NCBI RefSeq assembly: GCF_025370775.1
Contig: NZ_JAMXEX010000002.1
Location: forward strand, 496,001 to 560,000
Length of the DNA: 64,000 nucleotides
Direction: 5' to 3'
Origin: Ancylothrix sp. D3o
GTDB lineage: Bacteria > Cyanobacteriota > Cyanobacteriia > Cyanobacteriales > Oscillatoriaceae
A model generated the notes under the pieces. That model ran no database searches, had not been told where the DNA came from, and saw only the letters and a program-made list of their open reading frames with translations. A program made the translations under genes and the position numbers. Below are positions 44,640 through 56,017 of the stretch, one piece after another (positions within the stretch are counted from its first letter, which is position 1; each line of letters begins with the position of its first letter).

Positions 44640-45143
44640 ATGCAATCCACCAACAACCAATCAATTCAATCTCAAGCATTTGCTACTCAATTAAATAAGC
44701 CGGTTCTCCAGTTAGGTTCTAAAGGTAATGAAGTTAAAGAGTTGCAAAAGTTGCTAATTCACTGGAATTATCTTCCCTACGGTTTCTCGATTGATGGTTA
44801 TTTCTCTACCACTGTTCAAGATGCTGTTACAGCTTTTCAATACCGAGTATTTTTGAAAATGGATGGCATTGTTGGCAAGAATACCTGGCAGGCATTGTAC
44901 ACCGGCGCCCCTGTGAATATGCCAATGTTGCAACGTGGTTCTCAAGGGGAAGCAGTCAAAACTTTGCAACGCGCTTTAGCCGATTCTAATTCTTATTATG
45001 GCGCAAATGATGGAAATTTTGGGCCGATTACTGAGGCGGCTGTTCGCACTTTCCAAAAAAATGCCGGTTTAGTTGTTGACGGAATTGTGGGCAATAAAAC
45101 CTGGTATGCGTTGAGCAAAATTTACGCTCCTGTGGGCTGTTAA
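44640..45143 (+). CDS. tandem peptidoglycan-binding domain protein, copy 1
   Basis: A 167-residue protein with two PG_binding_1 domains. Domain 1 (about 22-84) reads VLQLGSKGNEVKELQKLL... FQ.. DGIVGKNTWQALYTG; domain 2 (about 95-160) reads LQRGSQGEAVKTLQRAL... VVDGIVGNKTWYALS. The N-terminus MQSTNNQSIQSQAFATQL is polar, with no signal peptide, and the protein ends in Cys (APVGC). Such domains bind cell-wall glycans or peptides, yet no export signal is seen. The start is the ATG preceded by CAAGGAACACCAAA. It is the first of four near-identical copies with an exact 594-base period. Confidence 0.88.
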   Translation: MQSTNNQSIQSQAFATQLNKPVLQLGSKGNEVKELQKLLIHWNYLPYGFSIDGYFSTTVQDAVTAFQYRVFLKMDGIVGKNTWQALYTGAPVNMPMLQRGSQGEAVKTLQRALADSNSYYGANDGNFGPITEAAVRTFQKNAGLVVDGIVGNKTWYALSKIYAPVGC

Positions 45144-45167
45144 TTGCGAGTTTTACTCTGGTTGGAA

Positions 45168-45189
45168 TGAATGCCCTGTTGGGCATTCA
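45168..45189 (+). terminator. intergenic hairpin 1 of the PG-binding array
   Basis: TGAATGCCC-TGTT-GGGCATTCA is a perfect 9-bp stem 25 bases after copy 1. There is no T tract, so it may be an mRNA processing or stabilising element instead of a terminator. Confidence 0.6.
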
Positions 45190-45233
45190 ACACTCTCTCA
45201 AATATCAACTTTATTAACTCAAGGAACACCAAA

Positions 45234-45737
45234 ATGCAATCCACCAACAACCAATCAATTCAATCTCAAGCATTTGCTACTCAATTAAATAAGCCGGTTC
45301 TCCAGTTAGGTTCTAAAGGTAATGAAGTTAAAGAGTTGCAAAAGTTGCTAATTCACTGGAATTACCTACCCAACGGTTTCTCCATTGATGGTTATTTCTC
45401 TACCACTGTTCACGATGCTGTTACAGCTTTTCAATACCGAGTATTTTTGAAAATGGATGGCATTGTTGGCAAGAATACCTGGCAGGCATTGTACACCGGC
45501 GCCCCTGTGAATATGCCAATGTTGCAACGTGGTTCTCAAGGGGAAGCAGTCAAAACTTTGCAACGCGCTTTAGCCGATTCTAATTCTTATTATGGCGCAA
45601 ATGATGGAAATTTTGGCCCGATTACTGAGGCGGCTGTTCGCACTTTCCAAAAAAATGCCGGTTTAGTTGTTGACGGAATTGTGGGCAATAAAACCTGGTA
45701 TGCGTTGAGCAAAATTTACGCTCCTGTGGGCTGTTAA
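45234..45737 (+). CDS. tandem peptidoglycan-binding domain protein, copy 2
   Basis: 167 residues from ATG 45234. The frame is open back to 45171, but that extension is the conserved spacer, and the leader CAAGGAACACCAAA fixes the start at the same place as in copy 1. It differs from copy 1 by Tyr to Asn in LPNGFSI and Gln to His in TVHDAVTAF. Same two PG_binding_1 domains and the same C-terminal APVGC. Confidence 0.88.
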   Translation: MQSTNNQSIQSQAFATQLNKPVLQLGSKGNEVKELQKLLIHWNYLPNGFSIDGYFSTTVHDAVTAFQYRVFLKMDGIVGKNTWQALYTGAPVNMPMLQRGSQGEAVKTLQRALADSNSYYGANDGNFGPITEAAVRTFQKNAGLVVDGIVGNKTWYALSKIYAPVGC

Positions 45738-45761
45738 TTGCGAGTTTTACTCTGGTTGGAA

Positions 45762-45783
45762 TGAATGCCCTCTTGGGCATTCA
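45762..45783 (+). terminator. intergenic hairpin 2 of the PG-binding array
   Basis: TGAATGCCC-TCTT-GGGCATTCA, the same stem as at 45168 with one loop base changed. The stem is conserved between copies while the loop varies. Confidence 0.6.
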
Positions 45784-45827
45784 ACACTCTCTCAAATATC
45801 AACTTTATTAACTCAAGGAACACCAAA

Positions 45828-46331
45828 ATGCAATCCACCAACAACCAATCAATTCAATCTCAAGAATTTGCTACTCAATTAAATAAGCCTGTTCTCCAGT
45901 TTGGTTCTAAAGGTAATGAAGTTAAAGAGTTGCAAAAGCTTTTAATTCACTGGAATTATCTTCCCTACGGTTTCTCCATTGATGGTTATTTCTCTACCAC
46001 TGTTCAAGATGCTGTTACAGCTTTTCAATATCGAGTATTTTTGAAAATGGATGGCATTGTTGGCAAGAATACCTGGCAAGCATTGTACACCGGCGCCCCT
46101 GTGAATATGCCAATGTTGCAACGTGGTTCTCAAGGGGAAGCAGTCAAAACTTTGCAACGCGCTTTAGCCGATTCTAATTCTTATTATGGCGTAAATGATG
46201 GAAATTTTGGCCCGATTACTGAGGCTGCTGTTCGCACTTTCCAAAAAAATGCCGGTTTAGTTGTTGACGGAATTGTGGGCAATAAAACCTGGTATGCGTT
46301 GAGCAAAATTTACGCACCTGTGGGCTGTTAA
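45828..46331 (+). CDS. tandem peptidoglycan-binding domain protein, copy 3
   Basis: 167 residues from ATG 45828, with the conserved leader upstream. Differences from copy 1: Ala to Glu in QSQEFAT, Leu to Phe in VLQFGSK and Ala to Val in YYGVNDG; otherwise the two domains are identical. Such near-identity in both coding and spacer sequence means the copies are young or kept alike by gene conversion. Confidence 0.88.
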   Translation: MQSTNNQSIQSQEFATQLNKPVLQFGSKGNEVKELQKLLIHWNYLPYGFSIDGYFSTTVQDAVTAFQYRVFLKMDGIVGKNTWQALYTGAPVNMPMLQRGSQGEAVKTLQRALADSNSYYGVNDGNFGPITEAAVRTFQKNAGLVVDGIVGNKTWYALSKIYAPVGC

Positions 46332-46355
46332 TTGCGAATTTTACTCTGGTTGGAA

Positions 46356-46377
46356 TGAATGCCCTGTTGGGCATTCA
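46356..46377 (+). terminator. intergenic hairpin 3 of the PG-binding array
   Basis: TGAATGCCC-TGTT-GGGCATTCA, identical to the hairpin at 45168, at the corresponding place after copy 3. Confidence 0.6.
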
Positions 46378-46421
46378 ACACTCTCTCAAATATCAACTTT
46401 ATTAACTCAAGGAACACCAAA

Positions 46422-46919
46422 ATGCAATCCACCAACAACCAATCAATTCAATCTCAAGAATTTGCTGCTCAATTAAATAAGCCGGTTCTCCAGTTAGGTT
46501 CTAAAGGTAATGATGTTAAAGAGTTGCAAAAGCTTTTAATTCGCTGGAATTACCTACCCAACGGTTTCTCGATTGATGGTTCTTTCTCGAAGTATGTACA
46601 ACAGGCGGTTACAGCTTTTCAATACCGAATGTTTCTCAAATCGGATGGTATTGTGGGTTCGTTGACTTGGAAAGCATTATACACCGGCGCCCCTGTGAAT
46701 ATGCCGACTTTACAAAAAGGTTCTCAAGGCGAAGCGGTAAAAACCTTGCAACGTGCTTTACGAGATGCCGGTGTTTATTTTGGCGCAATGGACGGAATTT
46801 TTGGGGAAGTAACTGTTGCTGCGGTTCGCACAATTCAAAAAAATTCTGGTTTGGTAGCCGATGGAATTGTGGGCAATAAAACCTGGTATGCTTTGAGCAA
46901 GGTAAACGCACGAGTTTAG
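46422..46919 (+). CDS. tandem peptidoglycan-binding domain protein, copy 4 (divergent)
   Basis: 165 residues from ATG 46422. The first 55 residues follow the other copies, then it departs: SFSKYVQQAVTAFQYRMFLKSDGIVGSLTWKALYTG in domain 1 and LRDAGVYFGAMDGIFGEVTVAAVRTIQ in domain 2. The end is KVNARV instead of KIYAPVGC, so the terminal Cys is lost. It may be the older member from which the others were duplicated, or the one that escaped conversion. It is followed by a strong terminator shared with the RTX gene. Confidence 0.88.
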   Translation: MQSTNNQSIQSQEFAAQLNKPVLQLGSKGNDVKELQKLLIRWNYLPNGFSIDGSFSKYVQQAVTAFQYRMFLKSDGIVGSLTWKALYTGAPVNMPTLQKGSQGEAVKTLQRALRDAGVYFGAMDGIFGEVTVAAVRTIQKNSGLVADGIVGNKTWYALSKVNARV

Positions 46920-46950
46920 AGTGTTTTTTAGAGCAATTTGGTATGCTACA

Positions 46951-46977
46951 AACCCGGTTTCTTATAGAAATCGGGTT
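46951..46977. terminator. bidirectional terminator after the PG-binding array
   Basis: AACCCGGTTTC (46951-46961) pairs with GAAATCGGGTT (46967-46977) with one G-U pair, flanked by T on one side. It lies between the convergent PG-binding array and RTX gene. Confidence 0.8.
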
Positions 46978-46984
46978 TTACCAG

Positions 46985-49150
46985 CTAAATTATTTGGAAA
47001 TCAGACACATCGATAAGGGAAGGTTGAACGCCGTTAAGAGTGGCAAGTAATTCGGAACCTGTGCTGATAATATTAGAGTTAATATCGGCAGTAATTATTA
47101 ATTCTTGGAAGGTTAAACCGGCACTTAAAATGATCAAGTCTTCCCCCTTTTTTAAATCGGTGATGATATCCATCTCGGCTGCTTTTTCTAATATAAAGTT
47201 GTCGTTTCCTAGTCCGCCGCTGAGGGTGTCACTGCCGAAGTCGCCATCGAGGATATCATTATCTTTTCCGCCAATCAGAATATCGTTATCTTTTCCGCAT
47301 TGAAGTGTATCGTCTCCCTCACAGCCATCTAGTATATGAAAATCGCTATTTCCAAAGAGTATATCGTTGCCTTTTCCTCCGCAAATTGTATCGTTGTTGA
47401 AGTTTCCAAGTATGGTATCATTGCCGGCATAACCTTTGACAATATCATCATCTTTACCGGCAAATATTAGATATTCTCCTTTGCCGCTATCGATAATATC
47501 GTGGCCGGTGTTGCCAATAATTAAGTCATTTTCTGTCCCGCCTATAATCGTATCATTGCCAATTTCTCCTAAGAGAATATCGTCTCCTTCACTGCCTAAA
47601 ATGACATCGTTATCTTTGCCTGCAAATACTGTATCTCTGCCTTTTCCGCCATCGATATAGTCGTTGCCGGTGTTGCTAAAAATCAAGTCGTTGTCATCTT
47701 CACCAACCAGGTTGTCGTTATCACTTTTGCCGATAATTGTGTCATTTCCAAGGCTAGAATTAATGCTTTCTCTGTTATCGGTGCCGGTGATAAAATCATC
47801 AGACAAACTACCGTTTAAACTGTTTTGTGTTGGGTTGGTAATAAAGCTGCTTGGTGTTGGGAAAATATCGCACAGGCAACTCACATCAGGATCAGCAAAA
47901 ACTTCCGATGTTGGTGTTGATGTAGAAGTGTCTGTTGGTGCCGGTGTTGGCGTAGAAGTTTCTGTGGGTGCCGGTGTTGGCGAGGGTGTGGGAGAATTTA
48001 GTAGCAAATTAAAAGAATTGCTAACACTCGCACCGGCACTATCTTTTGCTGTTACTAAAAACCTCAAAGTTTCTTGAATATTTTCTGGTGATGTGCCTCC
48101 AAAAGTAAGCGTTAGCGCATCAAAATTTAACCAAGAAGGTAAGAGAGTTCCATCACTAAGTGTTACGCTGTAGGTAAGCGGCTCGCCATCGGCATCAACA
48201 AAGATATTTTCTGGCAATTTAAAACTAAATGCTGTGCCGGCAACAATGGCGATATCGGAAATGGGGATGTTTACAGTTGGGGGAGTATTCGGAGTTTCAT
48301 TATCTGTTATGTTGACTTGCAGGTTGGGGATGGGTGTAAGGATGTTGGAGTATGCCGGATCAGCACTGTTGGTGATGCTGTGAGTGAGGATGCCGGTGTG
48401 AGGAGAGTTTTCAACTGTTGAATCGTTAATTGCTCTAACAGTAATTGTTTGAGGGTTTGTGGTGGGGAAATTTAAAGAAATTGAGTTTAAAAAGTTAACG
48501 CCATCTGTACTAATTTGAGTTTGGCTATCTGCTGATATTGTTATTTCTACTTGTCCTGTAGGGGCTGCATTTAAGGATATGTTGTAAGTATCGGTTGTTT
48601 GATTTTCTTCGTTTACATTTGTGCTGTCGGCAGTTTCGGTAATTGTAATTCCGGGTAAAATGGGAAGGGGAAAAGTTTGGCCGGTGTTAATAGTTCCGTA
48701 GCTGTTTGTTGCGGATGTCCAGCTAAAATTTGCGGAAGTGGTGCCGGTGCCTGTTAGTTGCAAAGATTGACCGAGGGGAGCGGCGTTTTGAATTACACTA
48801 ATATCGATACTTGTTAACCCAATGGCCGGCCCGTTAGCGGCAGTAAATATGCCTTCATAACTGAGAAATTGAATAACGTTGTTGTTGTTATCTACAAGTG
48901 CAATGGCATCAGGGCCGTTTTGTATGCCGTTTGTCGGATAAGAAAAAAATAGGCTGCCGAAGTTGTTTTGTTGGTTGGGAATTATGCCGGAAAGAATGCG
49001 AGTGTTATAAAAATTTCTGTTATTTCCGTTGTACAGAACGAGGCTCCAACCTGCTAGGTTTGTGTTGGCCGGCCCAGTTATTTCTATGCCTTCGTTTGCA
49101 TCGGTGCCGGTGTTGTCGTAGTGAATCTCACTGATAAATATGTTCGTCAT
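46985..49150 (-). CDS. RTX calcium-binding secreted protein with lamin-tail domain
   Basis: A 721-residue protein. The N-terminus (1-110) resembles a lamin-tail/LTD domain (FISEIHYDNTGTDANEGIEI; LAGWSLVLYNGN). Residues about 165-280 are a Calx-beta-like region, 285-385 a cadherin-like putative Ig domain (FKLPENIFVDADGEPLTYSV), and 388-420 a Pro/Thr linker. From about 440 to 670 run RTX nonapeptides (GNDTIIGKSDNDNLVGEDDN, GNDYIDGGKGRDTVFAGKDN) that bind Ca2+, many with imperfect consensus. The C-terminus lacks Cys and has the hydrophobic finish typical of type I secretion substrates. There is no Sec signal. It is likely an extracellular or surface protein. Confidence 0.88.
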   Translation of the reverse strand: MTNIFISEIHYDNTGTDANEGIEITGPANTNLAGWSLVLYNGNNRNFYNTRILSGIIPNQQNNFGSLFFSYPTNGIQNGPDAIALVDNNNNVIQFLSYEGIFTAANGPAIGLTSIDISVIQNAAPLGQSLQLTGTGTTSANFSWTSATNSYGTINTGQTFPLPILPGITITETADSTNVNEENQTTDTYNISLNAAPTGQVEITISADSQTQISTDGVNFLNSISLNFPTTNPQTITVRAINDSTVENSPHTGILTHSITNSADPAYSNILTPIPNLQVNITDNETPNTPPTVNIPISDIAIVAGTAFSFKLPENIFVDADGEPLTYSVTLSDGTLLPSWLNFDALTLTFGGTSPENIQETLRFLVTAKDSAGASVSNSFNLLLNSPTPSPTPAPTETSTPTPAPTDTSTSTPTSEVFADPDVSCLCDIFPTPSSFITNPTQNSLNGSLSDDFITGTDNRESINSSLGNDTIIGKSDNDNLVGEDDNDLIFSNTGNDYIDGGKGRDTVFAGKDNDVILGSEGDDILLGEIGNDTIIGGTENDLIIGNTGHDIIDSGKGEYLIFAGKDDDIVKGYAGNDTILGNFNNDTICGGKGNDILFGNSDFHILDGCEGDDTLQCGKDNDILIGGKDNDILDGDFGSDTLSGGLGNDNFILEKAAEMDIITDLKKGEDLIILSAGLTFQELIITADINSNIISTGSELLATLNGVQPSLIDVSDFQII

Positions 49151-49424
49151 AAAATATATTTATGATGAAAATTAAGTATGTCGTTAAAACTAGCTGAACG
49201 GATTTGATACTTAACTCACTAGAACCCCGAATAAATCTCTCGTCAATTCTTGTAAAGTTTTTATTTTTGTGATATATTTTCTATCGCTTATATGGCGAAA
49301 ATATATTCTCAGCTACCGGCCAAAAGATAAGCTGTTTTTCGTTGATCAAAGAATAACATTAAGCTTTTCAATTAGCAAATTACGAAGTAATATTAAAAAG
49401 TCGTTTATAAAACTTGTAGGAATT

Positions 49425-50303
49425 TTGGCTTACGATAACACTTGTAAGTTTTTAGCAGAAAGATACCCAGTGGATTTTGCTCGCTGGTTGCTGTCCGTTG
49501 AAACGACAGATATCCAGGTCATCAAGACGGAGTTAAACCAAGAACCAATTCGTGCTGATTCTCTGACTTTTCTGCAAATTTTGTCATCAATTCTGCACCT
49601 TGAATTTCAAACGTTGCCGGTTTCTACGCCCCCGCTACCTTTCCGAATGCTGGATTATTCAGTGAGGCTAAAACGTCAATATAATTGTGACGTTGAGCAG
49701 GTTGTCATTTTCTTAAAACCGACAAATTCTGAGATTGCTTTTACTGAAATGTATCAAGATCGAACTACGACGCATCGCTATCGGGTGATTCGTTTGTGGG
49801 AACAAGATCCGGCTATTTTTTTAGGGAATCCTGGGTTACTTCCCTTTGCGAGTTTAACACGGAGTGATGCGCCGGAAATGTTGCTCTCCCAAGTGGCGGA
49901 GCAAGTCGCTAGAATAGAGTCAACTTCGGAACGCGAGAATATTAGTGCTTGTGCTTATGTTCTGGCGGGTTTACGGTTTGAAGACCGATTAATTCAACAA
50001 TTATTGAGGAGCGATCTTATGCGCGAATCTGTCACTTATCAAGCTATTCTTGAGGAAGGCCGAGTCGAAGGCCGGCGAGAAGCACTCCAACAAGGACTCC
50101 AACAAGGACTCCAACAAGGAAAACAAGAGGAAGCTGCATCACTTATTATACGCCAGCTTGTACGCCGTGTTGGGGGTGTAGATGAGCAATTGCGACAGCA
50201 AATTCAAAGCTTATCTTTACCGAAATTAGAGGAGTTAGGAGAGGCGCTTTTGGATTTTTCTCAACTTTCGGATTTAATTGCGTGGTTGCAGGAAAATTCC
50301 TAG
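49425..50303 (+). CDS. Rpn-family nuclease / DUF4351 protein
   Basis: About 292 residues from a TTG at 49425, with AGGA a few bases upstream; the frame is open to a GTG at 49269, but homologous proteins begin near AYDNTCKFLAERYPVDFARWLL, so the first 52 residues are doubtful. The core (YDNTCKFLAE..., DSLTFLQ, HLEFQT, QYNCDVEQVVIFLKP) matches the PD-(D/E)XK Rpn/YhgA-like transposase-derived nucleases. Residues near the end (IRQLVRRVGGVDEQLRQQIQSLSLPKLEELGEALLDFSQLSDLIAWL) are the DUF4351 module. A Gln-rich hinge (EALQQGLQQGLQQGKQEE) precedes it. These genes are multicopy in cyanobacteria. Confidence 0.85.
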   Translation: MAYDNTCKFLAERYPVDFARWLLSVETTDIQVIKTELNQEPIRADSLTFLQILSSILHLEFQTLPVSTPPLPFRMLDYSVRLKRQYNCDVEQVVIFLKPTNSEIAFTEMYQDRTTTHRYRVIRLWEQDPAIFLGNPGLLPFASLTRSDAPEMLLSQVAEQVARIESTSERENISACAYVLAGLRFEDRLIQQLLRSDLMRESVTYQAILEEGRVEGRREALQQGLQQGLQQGKQEEAASLIIRQLVRRVGGVDEQLRQQIQSLSLPKLEELGEALLDFSQLSDLIAWLQENS

Positions 50304-50368
50304 GAAACTTGTAGATTGATTGGGGCCGGTGGCCCCATTTATGCTTGATTTGGTTAACAATTTGAATG

Positions 50369-50418
50369 AGAAAGCCGGTGTCTATGTTTTAGGGAAACAA
50401 ATAAGAAACCGGCTTTCT
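50369..50418. terminator. hairpin between the Rpn and EcsC-like genes
   Basis: AGAAAGCCGGT (50369-50379) pairs perfectly with ACCGGCTTTCT (50408-50418), and the 28-base loop holds a second small stem GTTT/AAAC. It is located between convergent genes. Confidence 0.7.
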
Positions 50419-50443
50419 TCACATCAATTGTGAAAAACAATCT

Positions 50444-51580
50444 TTAGGTTGCAGGAAGTTGCTCTTTTACAGACAAAGCTTTATCGATAACCTTCTGGAT
50501 CTGTGACTTTTCAGAGATAAGTTCCTTAATATAAGCTTGAACTTTCACCTCAAGAGTTTGATATTCTGCCGCAAAACTCGCAGCGCTTGGCATTGCTTTT
50601 TTAGCTTCATAATACTCGCAAGCAGCATAACCAACCGCTAAGAATGCCATTGCATTCACAAATGGACTGACCGCCCAGCTTGCAGTAGGAGTGTTTTTGA
50701 GTAAAAAAGCGAGACCTAATTTTGGTAAAGTATCAGCCGTCAAAGTCAAACCCAAAATTGCTAAAATTTCACTAGATTTTTCGGGGTTTTTGATATCTTC
50801 ACCATAGGCATAGGCAATTTCGTAAACCATTTGGATGAGTAAGGGGGTAGTAGTACCAAAGTCTAATAACAATCCTACGCCTGGCACCAGATTAAGCAAG
50901 CCTGTGGCTGTTGACCAAATTGCCTTTTCATTAATGAGTATCTGAGCAATAAGTGCTGGTGAGCGATCTGGGTGATCTTCCTTAATTTTGTTGACATTTT
51001 TCTTTGCTTTTTCTGCATCAACTTTTATCAACCCCTCAACAATACGCTCTACCCAGATTCCGTTCCACAAAATAATGATCGGTTGCACTAAATCTGCAAT
51101 TGCTTTTTCAGTTCCTTTAAAAGCTAAAGAGATGAACTGTAAAGCCTCTTGACCGGCCTCTCCGACAGCTTGCCCACCGGCTTCAATATTTTGCGAGATA
51201 AATTTTTGGCTTTCCGTCACAAAGTAAAGTGTTGTTTCAATATCTTTTGTGGCTTTATTCGTTACGGCTTGCTGAACATCCGTTATCCACTTCACGAGAT
51301 AATTAACATCTTGTTCCGCCTCTTGTTGGGCTTCTTGTTGGGCTTTTTTATGGATTTTTTGCTCGTTTTGTTTAACTTGTGGCTGAATTACTGTTTCTGA
51401 GTCAACAAGTGCTGAAACCGGCACCCATTCTCCCATCGAAAGCCCTTCAACAAGGAAACAGACTTGTTGCCTGTCTACCCAGGTAGCTACTGCCAGGACT
51501 TTCCCTTTTTTTTGCTCTCCATCGATATTACAGATGGTTGGTTTAAATAGCCTTGCGTTCTCTATCGTATTTACACTCAT
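50444..51580 (-). CDS. EcsC-like membrane-associated protein
   Basis: 378 residues from ATG 51580; an alternative start five codons earlier is possible. An N-terminal region (1-90) has a conserved small beta domain (KGKVLAVATWVDRQQVCFLV) and a Gln/Glu coiled segment. The middle (about 195-300) resembles EcsC: HPDRSPALIAQILINEKAIWSTATGLLNLVPGVGLLLDFG, then TTPLLIQMVYEIAYAYG, with two hydrophobic helices, followed by TADTLPKLGLAFLL. The C-terminus is helical. EcsC-family proteins are poorly understood and often membrane bound. No partner is obvious. Confidence 0.7.
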   Translation of the reverse strand: MSVNTIENARLFKPTICNIDGEQKKGKVLAVATWVDRQQVCFLVEGLSMGEWVPVSALVDSETVIQPQVKQNEQKIHKKAQQEAQQEAEQDVNYLVKWITDVQQAVTNKATKDIETTLYFVTESQKFISQNIEAGGQAVGEAGQEALQFISLAFKGTEKAIADLVQPIIILWNGIWVERIVEGLIKVDAEKAKKNVNKIKEDHPDRSPALIAQILINEKAIWSTATGLLNLVPGVGLLLDFGTTTPLLIQMVYEIAYAYGEDIKNPEKSSEILAILGLTLTADTLPKLGLAFLLKNTPTASWAVSPFVNAMAFLAVGYAACEYYEAKKAMPSAASFAAEYQTLEVKVQAYIKELISEKSQIQKVIDKALSVKEQLPAT

Positions 51581-51845
51581 TGCCGCTCTGCCCAAAGATA
51601 ATTGTTTCTATATAAGAGCTTAGCTAACATCCACCATAAGATCAAGCCTTATTTATTCTTTCTTCAGAGAAAAATATCTATTTATTTGAATGATAAAAAT
51701 TAGCAAATCACCCTCTTGAAACAGTAGTTGTCCTGAGCGAAAAGACAGGCATACAGGCTGTTAGAACCGGCCCCCACCTCTAGGCATCCCCGGCACCATT
51801 TCCTCACACTATACTAATCAGTGTAATATCTAAAAAACCCCTACC

Positions 51846-52289
51846 ATGCCATCCCCAACCAACACCCAAATGGGAAAAGTCACCACCACAATCACCGTCA
51901 CAAACGAAGTAGATCAAATCCTTGCAGAAAGAGGATTCATCCCCGTCGATCAAATTCGCTCCATCACCCTGCATAACGTCCTCGTAGACACCGGCGCCAC
52001 CCGCCTTTGTCTCCCCGCAGAAATCATCAGTCAACTTGGCTTAACCCCAGTCGGAGAAATAGTAGTAAAAACCGCAGCCGGCAACCGAACAGTCCGCGTC
52101 TTCAAAAATGCAGCCTTGAACGTAGAAGGACGAGAAGGCTCTTATAGTTGTATTGAACTCCCAGGAGGTGAAGACCCCTTACTCGGTGTATTTCCCCTAG
52201 AAGACTTAGCCCTAGAACCCGACTTAAAAAACCAATGCCTCCGACACTTACCCATAGACGGAAACGACACCTACCACACCATTTATTAA
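51846..52289 (+). CDS. retropepsin-like aspartic protease
   Basis: A 147-residue single-domain clan AA protease. The active-site motif DTGAT (Asp48-Thr49-Gly50-Ala51) lies in NVLVDTGATRLCLP, and the later LLGVFPLEDLALE strand matches the second part of the fold. As in retroviral and bacterial DUF-type retropepsins, a homodimer would give two catalytic Asp. There is no signal peptide, so it should act in the cytoplasm. ATG start. Convergent with apcE, which ends 90 bases away behind a shared terminator. Confidence 0.85.
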   Translation: MPSPTNTQMGKVTTTITVTNEVDQILAERGFIPVDQIRSITLHNVLVDTGATRLCLPAEIISQLGLTPVGEIVVKTAAGNRTVRVFKNAALNVEGREGSYSCIELPGGEDPLLGVFPLEDLALEPDLKNQCLRHLPIDGNDTYHTIY

Positions 52290-52310
52290 CCCCATAAACC
52301 TCCAAAGAAA

Positions 52311-52342
52311 AACCCTAGTTTCTCTAAAGAAACCAGGGTTTT
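52311..52342. terminator. bidirectional terminator, protease / apcE
   Basis: AACCCTAGTTTCT (52311-52323) pairs with AGAAACCAGGGTT (52328-52340) with a single A-C mismatch, and a T tract follows on the plus strand. On the minus strand it would terminate apcE. Confidence 0.8.
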
Positions 52343-52379
52343 AAACTTAAAAATGTTGCTCAAGCACAACTACATAAAA

Positions 52380-56017
<3,638 letters not shown>

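Larger units (their letters stand above)
44640..46919 (+). repeat. tandem array of four 594-bp gene units
   Basis: The four start codons are at 44640, 45234, 45828 and 46422, exactly 594 bases apart. Each unit contains a 504-base gene (498 in the last) and a 90-base spacer with a TGAATGCCC/GGGCATTCA hairpin and the leader CTCAAGGAACACCAAA. Copies 1 to 3 differ at only a few residues; copy 4 has diverged in the second half. The pattern indicates recent unequal crossing-over or gene conversion. Confidence 0.95.

Noticed and set aside
49269-49424. N-terminal extension of the Rpn-family protein from GTG 49269
   Set aside because: The 52 extra residues are basic and hydrophobic, and I recall no such extension in homologues, which begin near AYDNTCKFLAE; the start is kept open.
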